Below, piece after piece: positions 45,602-57,539 of a DNA stretch of 64,000 nucleotides (positions are counted from its first letter, which is position 1; each line of letters begins with the position of its first letter). The translations under genes and the position numbers were made by a program. The notes beneath the pieces are model-generated. The model saw only the letters and a list, made by a program, of their open reading frames with translations. It ran no database searches and was not told the DNA's origin. Origin of the DNA: Verticillium longisporum (Eukaryota > Ascomycota > Sordariomycetes > Glomerellales > Plectosphaerellaceae); assembly GCA_019188255.1 (NCBI GenBank), contig JAETXT010000006.1, positions 2,976,001 through 3,040,000 on the forward strand. The letters run 5' to 3'.

Positions 45602-48600
45602 CTATTTTGTGCCACAGGCCTTGCCCATGATGGACTGAACCTTGGGCGTGTTGGTCGCGTACGACTTGCCCATATTCTCCTTCTGCTTGGGCGACATCTC
45701 GTTCTTCTTGGCGTTCAACCCGGCAAAGCGGCCGCTGCGACCGGCTGGTCCGCCGAGCTCGCCCATGATGGTGAGCAGGATGGCGAGGGGCGCACTGCTG
45801 GGGTCCTCAATGATGGCGTAGACGCCGAGGCCGGCGGCGCCAGCACCCTCAATGGCCATGATGAGTCGGCCGAGGTCCGCGCCGTCACGGCCGAGGGAGC
45901 CGTCGACGGGACCGACAATGGCCAGCAGGAAGAGGACGCCCTCGATAATCTGCAGGATGAGGTTCTTCTCCTGCTCCTCCTTCCAGTCCTTGCCGATCTC
46001 CTTGACCGTGTTCATCGAGGCGACGGCGTCCTCGAGCATGAAGACGGGCACGGACAGGACCTCGACGGCATTGTCGTAGCCGCCGGACCAGTCCTCGAAG
46101 CCAATGGCCGTGTAGATGTCGTCAAAGGCGTCGGTGATGTTGGCCATGTTCTCACGCGCGATGCGGATGATCTCCTTGGGGTCCGGCACCTCAATGTCCT
46201 TGGCGGCCTTGGGCATGGGAATGTCGTGGTAGTAGATGTTCTTGGCGATGCACATGTCCTGCCCCGTGCAGCCGTTGTTGTTGGCGTGCTCCTTGTAGCC
46301 CGTCTGCACCCACTCGGTCAGGATGCCCTCCTCGGCGAGGGCCTTGTGCCAGCCGGCCTCGTCCTTGAGCTCGAACCAGTAGGCGTAGTCGTCAAAGGGC
46401 TTGCCCGTCGGCAGGTTGAAGCAGTCGGCGGGCTTGGCGTCGCTGCGCTTGGCGCGCAGGCCGCCCTGGACGGCGAAGCAGTTGAAGAAGTCGCCGGAGC
46501 GGCCGCCGTACTGCTTCTCAAAGGTCATGAGGCGCTCGAGGCGGCCGTCGAGCGACTTGATGATGTAGTCCTTGTAAAAGTCAAAGAGGCCGTCGTAGCC
46601 GCTGGCGGCGGCGTCGTAGCCGTTGAGCGAGTTGGCCAGCATCTTCTTGAGCGTGTCAATGGCGAGCATGGCGGCGCACTCGGGATCCATGCCCCCGGCG
46701 ACGGCATCGAGGGCGTCGAGCGTGTCGTAGCTCGAGTCGAGCGGGCAGTTGCTGCTGAGGTCCAGCTCTGGCCAGTCGTCCAGGGCCTTCTCCGCGTTGG
46801 CCCGGCCAACGTCGACGCCCAGGTCGATGGCCCAGTCGCTGGTGCCGGCCATGTTGGCGAGGCGGTAGATGAGCTTGCGGCTATCCTTTGTCTTGGGGCT
46901 CATCCACGACACCCACTCGACGTCGTCGTAGATGAAAATGTCAGAGTCGGACGAGTCGTCGTGGTAGGCCGACACCTTGGAGCTGCCGAACCCAGACTGG
47001 GCGTTGAGCGCAATCTGCATCATCTCGGCGTCGGCAATGTAGCCGGGCGTGCCAGTGCAGGTACCAGCCTTGGCGGGCGACTGGTTGCGGCCGCCGAGGA
47101 AGAAGCAGTTGGGGCCCTCACAGCCCATCTGGGCCATCTTGAAGCTGCGGCCGTAGCTGCTGACACCGACCATGAGCTTGTTGGTCGGCACGCCGGCCTT
47201 GGTCACCATGGACAGGGCACTCTGCGTCAGCGTGATGTTGACATGCGAACGAAGGCAGTTGGCACCAGGACAGCCCTCACTGAATCTGTTAGTGTCTGCC
47301 CAGAGGCGTCAGAAGAAAAGGGAGAGAGAGGAGAAGGACTCACGAAGCCCACTTGTTGCCGACATCCCACTGGCCATGGAGATCGTAGGTCATGTACACA
47401 ATGTAGTCGACAATCTTGGAGATCTCGGCAATGGGGAACGCCTTGAGATACCAGTAGGAAGCCGGGGCGGCAATGGCAATAGTCTTGCCTTGAGGCATGC
47501 GGCGCTTGACGATGCCCAAGAAAGCGAGATAGTTCTTCCCGTCGTCGGGCGAGCCGGGCTGGCTGCCATCGATGTCGGTGGCACCAGGGTACTCCCAGTC
47601 AAAATCGACGCCGTCGAGACCGTTGGCGGCGATGAAGTTGATGACATTAGTGGCGAACCTCAGCGAGTTGGCCGGCTTGACGGCATTGCGGAAGATGTGG
47701 CTCGTCGCCGGCTCGTTCGAGAAGGCCCAGCCACCAAAAGAAAGGACCTTCTTGAAGCTGGACTTGAGCTTGACAAACTTGTCAAACTGTTCCTTCTCCT
47801 TGGGGCCTATGTAGATGGAAAAGTCCTCGGCGATCATGCCAAAGGCAAAATGGATAATGTCGTTCTCCTTGGGGATCGTCTCGACATCCATGTTGAGACA
47901 GGGGCGGTCCATGTTCCAACCCTCAAAGTAGCCGAGCTGCCTGAATTTGTCAGGGCCGACCTTGTTGTTGACAATGTCCATGCCGCAGTTGGAGATGCAA
48001 CCGTACGTGTCCTTCTTGGCCGTGCCGGGCGTGTTGTTGACGGTCGTGTCGACGCAGAAGTCCTTGGTCGTGCCGCACTGGCCCCAGATGTTGCAGCAGA
48101 CGTTGAGCGGGCATGGGTTGAGCATGGTGAGGTTGCCGCTCGAGGGCCTCTCGGTGCCGGGCTTCTGAGGGCCGCAGATGGCGTTCTCGATCGGCGCCGG
48201 CATGGGCGGCGTGCCGCCGCTGAGACAGATCTTCATGTTCTCCTTGAGCAGATCACAGTCGCCCCAGCCCCAGGTCTTGCCCGTGTTGAGGTTGTGCAGC
48301 TCCGTGACCGTCAGGCCGTTGGGATCAGCGATATCGAAGCATCCGTCGCCCTTCTTGATCGTGTACACGGCGCAGGACCCGTCACTGTTGTCCTTGGGTT
48401 TGAGGTTCGGCTTGTCGCCGGCAGTGCAGCAGACCGCCGACCTGATCTTGAGGTTGTTGCAGAAGGCGCTGCTGCCGCCTCCGTTGAGCTCGTAGAACTT
48501 GGTTGTCGAGATGCCGCAATCAGCCGCCAGCTGAGGGCACGTGTTGTCCTTGGCCACGACCAGATACTTGCATTCAGCAGCCGCCCTGCGCACTTCGGAA

Positions 48601-49820
48601 GATGCCGAGGGGGTCTCTTCCTCGGGCTTATCACCGCCCGAGCAGCAGAGCGAGGTGCCGACCGCGAGGTTGGTGCAGAAGGAAGAGTCACCGCCGTTGT
48701 ATTTATAGAGAGCCTCGAGTGTGATGCCGCACTTCTGCGTTGCGAGGCTGTAGCAGCTGTCGGTGGCTTCGATCCTGGCGGTCCGGCACTGCTCGTCGCG
48801 GTCCTCGAGGCCATCGTTGAGGTCATCATAAGGGTCGTAAGCCCTAGCCTCGACAGAGGCCGAAGGGCCCAGTGTCAGCGAGGTGACGCTGTACGTGGGT
48901 TTCGTGACACTCGAAGCCGTGACAGAGATTGACGAGTTCTTGTGCTTGGGCAGAACGGCATCGGCACCCAGAGTCAGTGCGAGACCTGGGATGACGCTGA
49001 GCTCCTCTCCCTTCCAGGTTTCACCGCCGCCTGGGAGATCGAGACAAGTCATCTTGGACCAGCCCTGCACGGCGCTAAAGGCATCGCTGATCTTGCCGGT
49101 CGCGTCGTAGTAGATGCCAAAGCTCTGGCTCCAAGGAAGGCCGTCGCTCGAGCCGCAGACCTGGGCAGCTGCCTTCTTAGGCAACGAGCCCTCCTTGGAC
49201 TCGACCAAGGCGACGAAACGCTCGAGAAGGTCCTTGGCCGAAGTCTTGCGAATCTGCTCGCCGACCCACAGCCCGACAACGGCATCGCCCGACTTGGCGA
49301 ACAGGGCCGTCGACTCGCAGTTGGGGTCCTCAATAATGTTCTTCTGCAGCTGGAGCGTGGCGTCGACGATATCGGACGACTTGCTGCCGTCGACCGTCTC
49401 GGGCCACCAGCCGACCTCGACGTCAACCTTGGTGGGCCTGAGCTCCGCCGATGCCAGGCACGGCGGGCCGAACTTTTGTTCGCTGGCAAGGGCCGTGTTG
49501 GAGGACGACTCGGGGACGCTGCAGGCGCGAATGATGTTCTCCCTGGCAGTGCTGGTGATGGGACGGTTCAGGTTGCCCTCAAAGAGCAGCGTCTCGTTGC
49601 ACTGCTTGAGAGCCGCGATGGACGGCACGACGGTCCAGGAGAAACCCGTTGGGCCGACATCTGCGCAAGGAACGGGACAGAGGTCGCGAAATGTGGGCTT
49701 GGGAACGAGGGCGGGATGGGGGAAGGTTTCCACGTCAAAGCCGGTTTCAAGAGCCGATGTGGTGGCGGCGAAGAAGCCTAGCCAGCCCCCGATGGAGGTG
49801 ACGGCATTCTGACACCTCAT
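45602..49820 (-). CDS. Secreted subgroup-C chitinase: LysM x3, CBM18, GH18, hydrophobic C-terminus
   Basis: Exons 49820-47344 and 47285-45602 flank a 58-base intron (GTGAGT..CAG) and give 1,386 residues. The start at 49820 gives a signal peptide (MRCQNAVTSIGGWLGFFAAT). A Cys-poor N-terminal domain fills residues 25-340. Three LysM-like units follow at about 345-394, 416-468 and 483-535, then a type-1 chitin-binding domain (CBM18, about 548-589, CCNIWGQCGTTKDFC). The GH18 barrel starts at about 625 (LGYFEGWNMDRP) with the complete DGVDFDWE motif, catalytic E743. Beyond the barrel lie some 400 residues, including a Lys-Arg site at 1105-1106 and two hydrophobic stretches near the end (EGVLFLLAIVGPVDG; APLAILLTIMGELGG). 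This is the architecture of subgroup-C, killer-toxin-like fungal chitinases. Roles proposed for these are hyphal interaction and attack on foreign cell walls. Confidence 0.93.
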
Positions 49821-51511
49821 GGTTTGAGTCAAAGAGTGAAAATAAAGAAAACAAAGAACGTGGTGGCCAAGACTGGCACAAGGGATATGGCCAGGCAATG
49901 ATGTGCCGGTGAGAACGAGAGAGGTGAGAAGCAAGCCAACAGAGAGGCAACTGCCGGTGGGAAGAGACAGTATGAAGAGGCCTGTCAGTTCAGCGCTCAA
50001 AGAGAGAAGAGAACTCTGAACTGCGATAACTTATATGAATCGATACCAAGCTCCTACGACTTGAAAAGCGAGTGGTAATGGCTGCCCATGTTCTGTTTTG
50101 ACCTGTCACCTCCCTCTCTGAGACGAATTGATCCTTTCACTGACGGCAAAACTCCAGCCGAGAGAGCGAATAGCCTGGATCATTACTGTGCCTCCTGTAA
50201 TTGCGAATGAATCCTGGCCGGCGCTGCATCGACCGAAGGATTCAGTCCGGCTTAGATAGAGGGGGTGCAATGTCTAGAGAGCGGCTCGACTCCCCTTCTC
50301 GGCAAAGCATGTGCCCCTGAAGAAATGCCATGTCCCGTCGCCCAATGGACGACACAATACGAGTTTGACCAAGTTTTGCGAACTTTCTCCCTCACTCTCA
50401 TTGTGTCTCCTCTAGCTGTTTGTGCACAAAAAAAAAAAAAAAAAAATCACCGCAAAGGCCCAGACCACAAGGAGGCGAATCCTTCGGCATGATCCCCCTG
50501 TCGCGGGATGGGCGCAGGTACCACAGCCAAAACGTTGTTAGGTTGCATTGCGCCCAAAGGCTAGTCAAGTCATCCCCAGGTAATCTCTCCTCATCCATCC
50601 CGAAATCCCTCCACAAATAGACTGCTAGGCAAAAGCTTACATGGACAACCGTTCGAGCCCCCTGAGACCAGGTCTACCTGGGTGTGCACTAACTCCTTCG
50701 AATGGGACATGGGCTGGACAAGGTTGTTCTTTTCTCTGAGCCGTGATGAATGCGGTAGTTATTCCCAGCAACGGAATCCCGAATAGGCAGTTGGCTACCT
50801 AGCAATGCAAGGCTAAATCGCAATCTCGGGCTCCCTCCAGTCCACCCCTGGAGGATATGGGGTTCTGGGGATCGAGAATTGGGGATTCTGGCATGGGATT
50901 CTACAAGGCAAGGTAAGGCCCTGCAGAGAAGACGAATTCACAACCAGAACTCAGCAGCGGCACACATGTTCAGCCGTGCTGGAGTCACCTTATTCTCACA
51001 GCCGAGGACCATCAAGGGAAGTTCCAAGGGCCAGGGTCGGGATCCCCCAATCCGTAAGTTTTGAGATTGCTTACGGCCTTTGAACCCCCTGTTCTATCGC
51101 TCGTCCTCCCCCCTGCCCTACTTTCGGTTGCCCATGGGACCGCATCCTGCATCTGGCTCTCGGAATAATACTGCCAAATGCGAAAGGGGCTGATACCTTT
51201 TTTTTGGTGCTTTAGCCCTCGAAGGATTGGAGAAATTGTCAAGCCAAGGCCTGGATGAGGCCTCGACCCGGGAGAATAGGCGTCCGGTCCGCGTGGACCT
51301 TCGCGAGGACGTTCGATGGCCTTGAAGGGCGATAAATATGTTTGCCGCATCAACGCCGCCTCCATTCTGTGCCATGATGTTGATGCTTTTGCACGTCAAG
51401 TTCCTCAATCGAAGGACCGACTGACCTTTGGCGGCCTGCTTGTCTCATTCTATCAGCCCCTCGTCTGGGTGATTCCTCTCATTTCTTGCTTCTTTCTTAC
51501 TTCCCTTCATC
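49821..51511. promoter_or_regulatory. Shared divergent promoter of chitinase and secreted-protein genes
   Basis: The two start codons point away from each other across 1.69 kb without coding sequence. A poly-A run of about 19 bases is at 50,429-50,447. The arrangement suggests possible co-regulation. No specific operator was identified. Confidence 0.45.
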
Positions 51512-52714
51512 ATGAGGTTCAATGCGCCGTCTCTGGTCGTGGCCATCCTCGGTGCCACGGTCCGAATGGTTCACGCAGGAATGAGCGTCCGCGGTGCCGA
51601 GGCCCTCTACATTTACAACGTCTACCGCATGGACGTGGAGATCAGCGCCGCCAGAGCACTCGCCGACGGATCTTGGTCGGGGCCAGGCGACACGCGTGAA
51701 GTGCCCTGGAAGATTGGTCGCTACCTCGGCGACAGCACGGTGCCGGAAGATTATCCCAACGGGCGCGGCAACCACTACGGCCTCAACTTCCATGCCTTCA
51801 TCCGCCTGACCCAAGGGTCGGGCTCCAACTACCCGCGCAACAACCACCAGAGTCGAATCGCCGACGACTGGATGCCGACGCTCCTGGAGGTCAAGAACCT
51901 GCCTCGCTTCCCGCCCGACAGCGGCGAGCTCATGCCGATCGACAGCAACACCCCCACGCCCCAGCGCTACACCTTCAGCAGCTTCGACCTTCACAAGATG
52001 CTGGGAGCCACGAGCAAGGGCGCCGGCCTCAACGCCAAGAACCCCTACTTCTGGTTTGACAATGTGCTGAAGATCCTCGGCAAGCGCGCTGCGCAGCTTT
52101 ACGAACTCGACCCGGCCCGCGGTGCCGGCTACTTCAACAACATGAAACCCTGCCTGCGTGAGTCGCACGTGGGCCGCACCATTGAAATAGAGCCTTTCAA
52201 GCAGGAGGGCATCGGCAAAGACCTCGTAGCCCTTGCCAAGCAACAGGGCATGGGGTCTTCGTTCTCGAGAAATTGGATCAAGACCAAAGAAGTAACACCC
52301 GCTGAGAATATCAGAAAGGGCGGCGACGAGACGGTCTACTTCAGCCAGATGCCTGATCCCAAGAATGCAAACCAGATGGTGCCGTACAAATACACGGCGT
52401 TTGACTCGGCCGCAACTTCGGACGCTATCAAGAAGAATACCAAGAAGCAATTCCGAGAGGATCTTCAGGCGCGAATGAAGGTGATGGCGAAGGAATTTGG
52501 CACCAAAGGCCCTGACGACGAGAACGGAAAACCAGAGTGGATCTTAGGCGATGAGCAGAACGTCAAGCACGAGAACGTGCGCAAGCAGGTTTGGGTGCTC
52601 AAGATAAACCACGAGAGACAGCAGGACAGTGCTACGGGCTCTGCTTCTGGTTGTGGCTACAAAAAGCCCGCCGACCCGAAGCCGAACCAGAGTCGTAGAG
52701 AAGCCTCGTGGTGA
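51512..52714 (+). CDS. Secreted protein of unknown function in the chitinase/LysM cluster
   Basis: Single exon, 400 residues. The N-terminus (MRFNAPSLVVAILGATVRMV, then HAG) looks like a signal peptide with cleavage near residue 22. The mature part is soluble-looking, with only two cysteines (NMKPCLRES and SGCGYKK), no membrane segment and no LysM. Notable stretches are REVPWKIGRYLGDSTVPEDY, GNHYGLNFHAFIRLTQGSG, YTFSSFDLHKMLGATSKG and NPYFWFDNVLKILGKRAAQL; the C-terminal third is Lys-rich. I do not recognise a family. It lies between a killer-toxin-like chitinase and a LysM protein, so it might be delivered or protected by them; that is inference from position only. Confidence 0.8.
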   Translation: MRFNAPSLVVAILGATVRMVHAGMSVRGAEALYIYNVYRMDVEISAARALADGSWSGPGDTREVPWKIGRYLGDSTVPEDYPNGRGNHYGLNFHAFIRLTQGSGSNYPRNNHQSRIADDWMPTLLEVKNLPRFPPDSGELMPIDSNTPTPQRYTFSSFDLHKMLGATSKGAGLNAKNPYFWFDNVLKILGKRAAQLYELDPARGAGYFNNMKPCLRESHVGRTIEIEPFKQEGIGKDLVALAKQQGMGSSFSRNWIKTKEVTPAENIRKGGDETVYFSQMPDPKNANQMVPYKYTAFDSAATSDAIKKNTKKQFREDLQARMKVMAKEFGTKGPDDENGKPEWILGDEQNVKHENVRKQVWVLKINHERQQDSATGSASGCGYKKPADPKPNQSRREASW

Positions 52715-54182
52715 GATTAACGAGAACGACTTCCAGTCTTAGGGGTGTCTCTCGACAGGTTTCATGATTGAAACTCTTTCGTAGCGTATAGCCCGGTAGA
52801 TCTCCTTACAGCAATCTCATTGCTATTATTGGTCCTTTCCTCTTGACCCTCTGAGTTCAAATAGAAGCCGACGCACTGCCAGTCACATGGTCTTCATGGG
52901 TCCTAACACCCTCGAGAAGGGTGACGGGGGCGCCCGAGGCCAACTCATGAGCGTCACGATACTGTTCTAGCTGAGCGGTGGTGGTTGTCGCCTTGTCTAC
53001 CTTGGATGTATGTCATCACAGCTTTGGGTGCGACTTGATTGGGCTGCTATGGTGCTTCCCCTAGGTATCAAGTGATATATGCATCGGCTGCTTCATTCAA
53101 CATTTTGTTTGTTTTCACAGTTGTCAAGAGCCGCAGAACTCGGGAAGCTTTCTGTCGCATTTCGACGGCGTAAACGTATAACCTCTGAATGAACCCAACT
53201 TCACCGTCTCTCCATCCGACTCACTCTTCTGTCGAGGATACAGCAAATCTCAAGTGCGTGAAGCCAATTTGATTCCGCGTCGTGGTTCAACTCACTGCCC
53301 CTCCACCACCTCCTCCAAGCGAAAACTGTCTTGCAGGGGCTTCATCTAAGTTGCAGAATCCTTCAAGGTGGCAAATTGGGACCTCAATCGTCCCATGGCA
53401 TCCTAAACGTGTGGTCAAAGCATAACGACATGAGCATTGCCCCATGGAGAAAACCCGTCGTGGTCTTAGTGCCTGGTCACATGCCAGACGGGACCGACCG
53501 AAAGCTCTCAGTCGTGGTTCTCTCGATAGCAGACAAGCAAAAAAGAGACCTTGTCGTTCGGCTAAACTGAAGGCGAGCAATTTGGAGCTCGGTGCACCTT
53601 CTGATTTGGCCTTAGTCATGGACCTTATAATAGACACGTCAAGGCTTGAACAGGTTCAATTAAACACAGTTCCGAACCCAGGCTTATACCTTGAGGCTTT
53701 TCCACTCCCTCTGTCTGTCCTGAATCCTTCGACCGGATGTTGTGCTAGCACATAGGAAGGTGATCCTTCCGGGTGAATGCACAGCGGACGCATGATCATT
53801 GATCTAAGGGGTCCTCCTGCACTGCAACGGTGCATCTGCATTGCCTAGACCCGGCTGTGCCACTTTGGTTGTCGGCGGGACCGTTGCGGAGCAGGGAATC
53901 ATATGAACCCCCTGTCGGCTCCGTGCCGAGCAGGAGTCTGAACCATGAACCCCATTTCCGTATCTCGTCTGAGTGAATCCAGAACATCACCACAAGACGA
54001 CAATTCTTCCTCGAATGATCTGTTGTGACCGGTGTATAATTAGACTGCTTGAACCCTCGTGGCTTTCTTCCTCGTCTTGATCTCCCTCCTCCAGGCTCAT
54101 TCTCACCTGTCAAAGACTTCAGTCCTTACAGCTCCTCCGTCTCATCGACTTCCCCCAGTCTGGGTTGATCCTCTTCTTCACG
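52715..54182. other. 1.5-kb intergenic region upstream of the LysM gene
   Basis: No coding sequence was recognised. It holds the 3' end of the secreted-protein gene and the promoter of the LysM gene. Confidence 0.45.
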
Positions 54183-55780
54183 ATGTCTTTCATCAAGAGC
54201 CTGTTGCTGGCCGCCGCCGCGGTCGCATCCGTCTCGGCCCGCAGGGGCCCGGAACCCAAGTACCCTCCCGCTGCCGGTACCAGCTCCTACTGTTCGTACT
54301 GGGTGGACTACGAGGGTGACAAGTCCTGCTCGCGTGTTCTCGAGGACAACGTCGTTGTCCTGAAGGACTTTGCGCGATGGGTACGGCCGCATTTCCCACT
54401 GTCGTGTGTGCACAACTACTGACCCAAATAAAACAGAATCCCACCGTTGGCGCAGACTGCTCCGGCATCAAGGCAGGCAACTCGTACTGCGTTGAGGCCT
54501 TCGGCGAGCCCGAGCCCATCGAGGTCACCACGACCACCCGCGCTGCCACGACGACGACGCAGCCCACCGCGACGACGACGACGTTTGCCAACGGCATCGC
54601 CACGCCCCAGCCCACCCAGTCCGGCATGGTGACCAACTGCAACAAATTCCACTGGATTGCCGAGGGCGTCAGCTGCAGCCAAGTCATCAGCTTCCAGAAG
54701 ATCACGCTCGCCGACTTTGTCAAGTGGAATCCTTCCGTCAAGAGCGATTGCTCCGGCATGTGGGCCGGTGTCAACGTCTGCGTCGGCGTCGTCGGCAGCT
54801 CCACCGACACGGCCAAGCCCACGACCACGGCTCCTAGCAACGGCGTCGTCACGCCTCAGCCCACTCAGCCCAGCATGGTGACCAACTGCAACAAGTTCCA
54901 CTGGATTGCCAAGGGTGTCACCTGCCAACAGGTCATCAGCTACCAGAAGATTTCCCTCGCCGACTTTGTCAAGTGGAACCCCAGCGTCCTGAGCGATTGT
55001 TCCGGCATGTGGGCTGAGGTGCAGGTCTGCGTCGGCGTCATCGGCAGCACGCCCACGACCTTGGCCACCACGACGACCACTGCCGGTAATGGCGTGTCGA
55101 CCCCTCTGCCGACGCAGCCCGGCATGGTGACCAACTGCGCCAAGTTCCACTGGGTCGCCAAGGGTGTGACGTGCAACCAGATCTACAGCTTCCAGAAGAT
55201 CACCCTCGAGCAGTTTGTCAGCTACAACCCTACCGTCAAGTCTGACTGCAGCGGCATGCAGGCCGAGGTCCAAGTCTGCGTCGGTCTCATCGCCGGCACC
55301 ACGCCCACGACGACCCGCCCCCCCACCACCACGGCCCCCGGCAACGGCGTGTCGACCCCCCAGCCGACGCAGCCCGGCATGGTGACCAACTGCGCCAAGT
55401 TCCACTGGGTCGCCAAGGGCGTGACGTGCAACCAGATCTACAGCTTCCAGAAGATCACCCTCGAGCAGTTTGTCAGCTTCAACCCGACGGTCAAGTCCGA
55501 CTGCACGGGCATGCAGGCCGAGGTCAACGTCTGCGTCGGCCTCATCGGCGGCAACCCCACGCCCACGCAGACGGGCAACGGCATCGCGACGCCGACGCCC
55601 ATCCAGCCCGGCATGGTGTCCAACTGCAAGAAGTTCCACTGGATCGCGCAGGGCGTCACGTGCCAGCAGGTCATCAGCTACCAGAAAATCACCCTTGCCG
55701 ACTTTGTCAAGTGGAACACTGGTGTTGGCTCTGACTGCCGCACCATGTGGGCCGAGACGAACGTCTGTGTTGGCGTCTAA
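54183..55780 (+). CDS. Secreted protein with six LysM domains
   Basis: Exons 54183-54380 and 54437-55780 (GTACGG..CAG, 56-base intron) give 513 residues. Signal peptide: MSFIKSLLLAAAAVASVSA. LysM 1 (about 36-86, YCSYWVDYEGDKSC) is divergent and split by the intron. Five similar repeats start near residues 132, 215, 298, 383 and 461, each of the form TNCxKFHWIAKGVTC..FVKWNPSVKSDCSGMWA..VCVG, with four Cys per unit. Thr/Pro-rich linkers (TTTTRAATTTTQ) separate them and may be O-glycosylated. LysM modules bind chitin or related N-acetylglucosamine glycans. Secreted multi-LysM proteins can shield fungal chitin or suppress recognition, and in Trichoderma such a gene (TAL6) sits next to a subgroup-C chitinase, as here. 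No enzymatic domain is present. Confidence 0.93.
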
Positions 55781-57539
55781 GAGGCAGATGTTACTTGGAT
55801 CATGTTTATTGGGCTGGGGAAAACAAAAAGTAGATGAGATTTTCGTCAGAGTTTTCAGAGTACATATTACCTTTCCATAATGGCGAGAGTGCCCGTTGCG
55901 AATAGATGAGTTGCCGTCAACATGTGTGCAAGTTTTGCCGTGTTTTGTTTTGCTTGGTTGAGTTGAAGGTATGTTGTCCAGGCTGAGCTTACCTATGATT
56001 GCGACTTCATTAGAGATATGCTGGTGTGTTGTGGTATAGATCATGCCTATCTTCTACCTCCACAAGGCCTTTCGGCTTGCTCAGACGTATTTATTTACCT
56101 GATTCTCCATGCCGACGACTTGTTTCCACCTCACTCGTGAGTCAGCTGTTGTCCTTGCATTCGACCAACCTGGCCTTGGTAGACTCGGCGTCTGTTGTCA
56201 TGAGTTGCTCTGTCGAGGAGAATACGATCCATTATACATACCAAACCACATGCAGCTTGATACATGTGTCATTGGAGGCACAGACGGCATGAGAAAAGCA
56301 ATGACTGTGGTGTGATCTGTGTGTCGGGTCACCACGTGGGTCCTCACCCACCTGTCAACTGTCAATTTTGATTAACTTCCGGTCCCCGAGTTGTCAATAT
56401 CCCGGGTAGAGCTGACCCGGAAGTCGAATAGGGACGGGAGGGATCGTCGTGACTTTTAGGTCTGGATTTCCATAGCCCGTTGAAACAAGCATCGCGTAGG
56501 GCTGCTCAGTTGCTTTGGTGAGGGGAGCCAGCCAACGGAGGTGAAACGCCAATGATCTCTCCTTCGAATGTTCGAATTAACCCAAGGTTTGAACACCAAC
56601 TACCTACCTACTCAGCAACATTTACATCGCTCGTACCTTTCGAACGTACGACTTGGCTGGAGACTTGCCTGCGCTGGAAGCCACTGACATGGGTTTCAAG
56701 ATGAGCCAGTGATGGCCAACTCTCTTCAGCTGCCTCCACAATCTTCTCTTCATCCTGAAGCATGTATGATCATGAAGTCGTTCAGCTTCCCATCACATTC
56801 GTCTGGCCGAATGGCTCACCGGCACGGGCACCGCTGATGCCGTCCCGTCTGGGCAAGTGGGGCCGCTGCGGGGCCGGGGAAGACGGGTGGCGGGAATGGC
56901 CCGGCGCGCCTTTTGTGGGTTCGCGAATCTCATCTTAACCATCTTTTTAGCCAGGCAAGCCAGGGGCCTAAGACGACCAGGATCCTGCAGAAAAGACGCT
57001 CAACCCCAGAGCGACGCAGGTGAAATCTCGCAAGAATCGCTCAAAACGATTAGCTCCGCAGGAGCACCCAATCATGAACTGCCCGCCACCAACAGCAACG
57101 CCACGCCCTCTGAAAGTGCTCCTCTCATCTGCACTTGTTCCCTCGACTGAAATGTGCGAGCATCATAAAGTCAACGCCTTGATGGCGCAGTACACTGCGC
57201 ATCCTGTCTTTTCGGATGTGGGCCAACCGACGACCACTGCTGACATGGCCGAGTGCAGGAGACACTGCATCCTCTGCCTCGGCGCCCTCATACACATCAC
57301 CAAGCAAGCATTGCCTGATGAAGAAACAGCCTTGGCATCGCGGCCGGATTTGATTCTCCTTGCGATTGAATCCAAACGCAATCGGTCTTCTTATTGACGG
57401 GTCACTCTCTTCGGTTCGTTGTCATATTCAGGAACGCTTAAGAGGTAGCCTCCCGCGTTCAGGACTGGCTCCTGATCATCAACCCACACCCTGCCGCTCG
57501 TTTCCCCCAAAGGTCCTCAACCTTGTTTGAGCAGCCATC
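55781..57539. other. 1.76-kb intergenic region
   Basis: The longest frame (57020-57397) encodes nothing recognisable. I see only the 3' end of the LysM gene and the promoter of the hydrolase gene. Confidence 0.45.

Noticed and set aside
46226..48932. Long plus-strand frames opposite the chitinase
   Set aside because: They are antisense shadows. The minus strand carries the complete GH18, LysM and CBM18 motifs and the splice junction.
54416..56044. 542-residue minus-strand frame opposite the LysM gene
   Set aside because: It is repetitive only because it mirrors the LysM repeats; signal peptide, Cys pattern and intron are all on the plus strand.
57020..57397. 125-codon plus-strand frame upstream of the hydrolase
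   Set aside because: There is no recognisable domain, no signal peptide and no support beyond length; such frames are expected by chance at this GC content.
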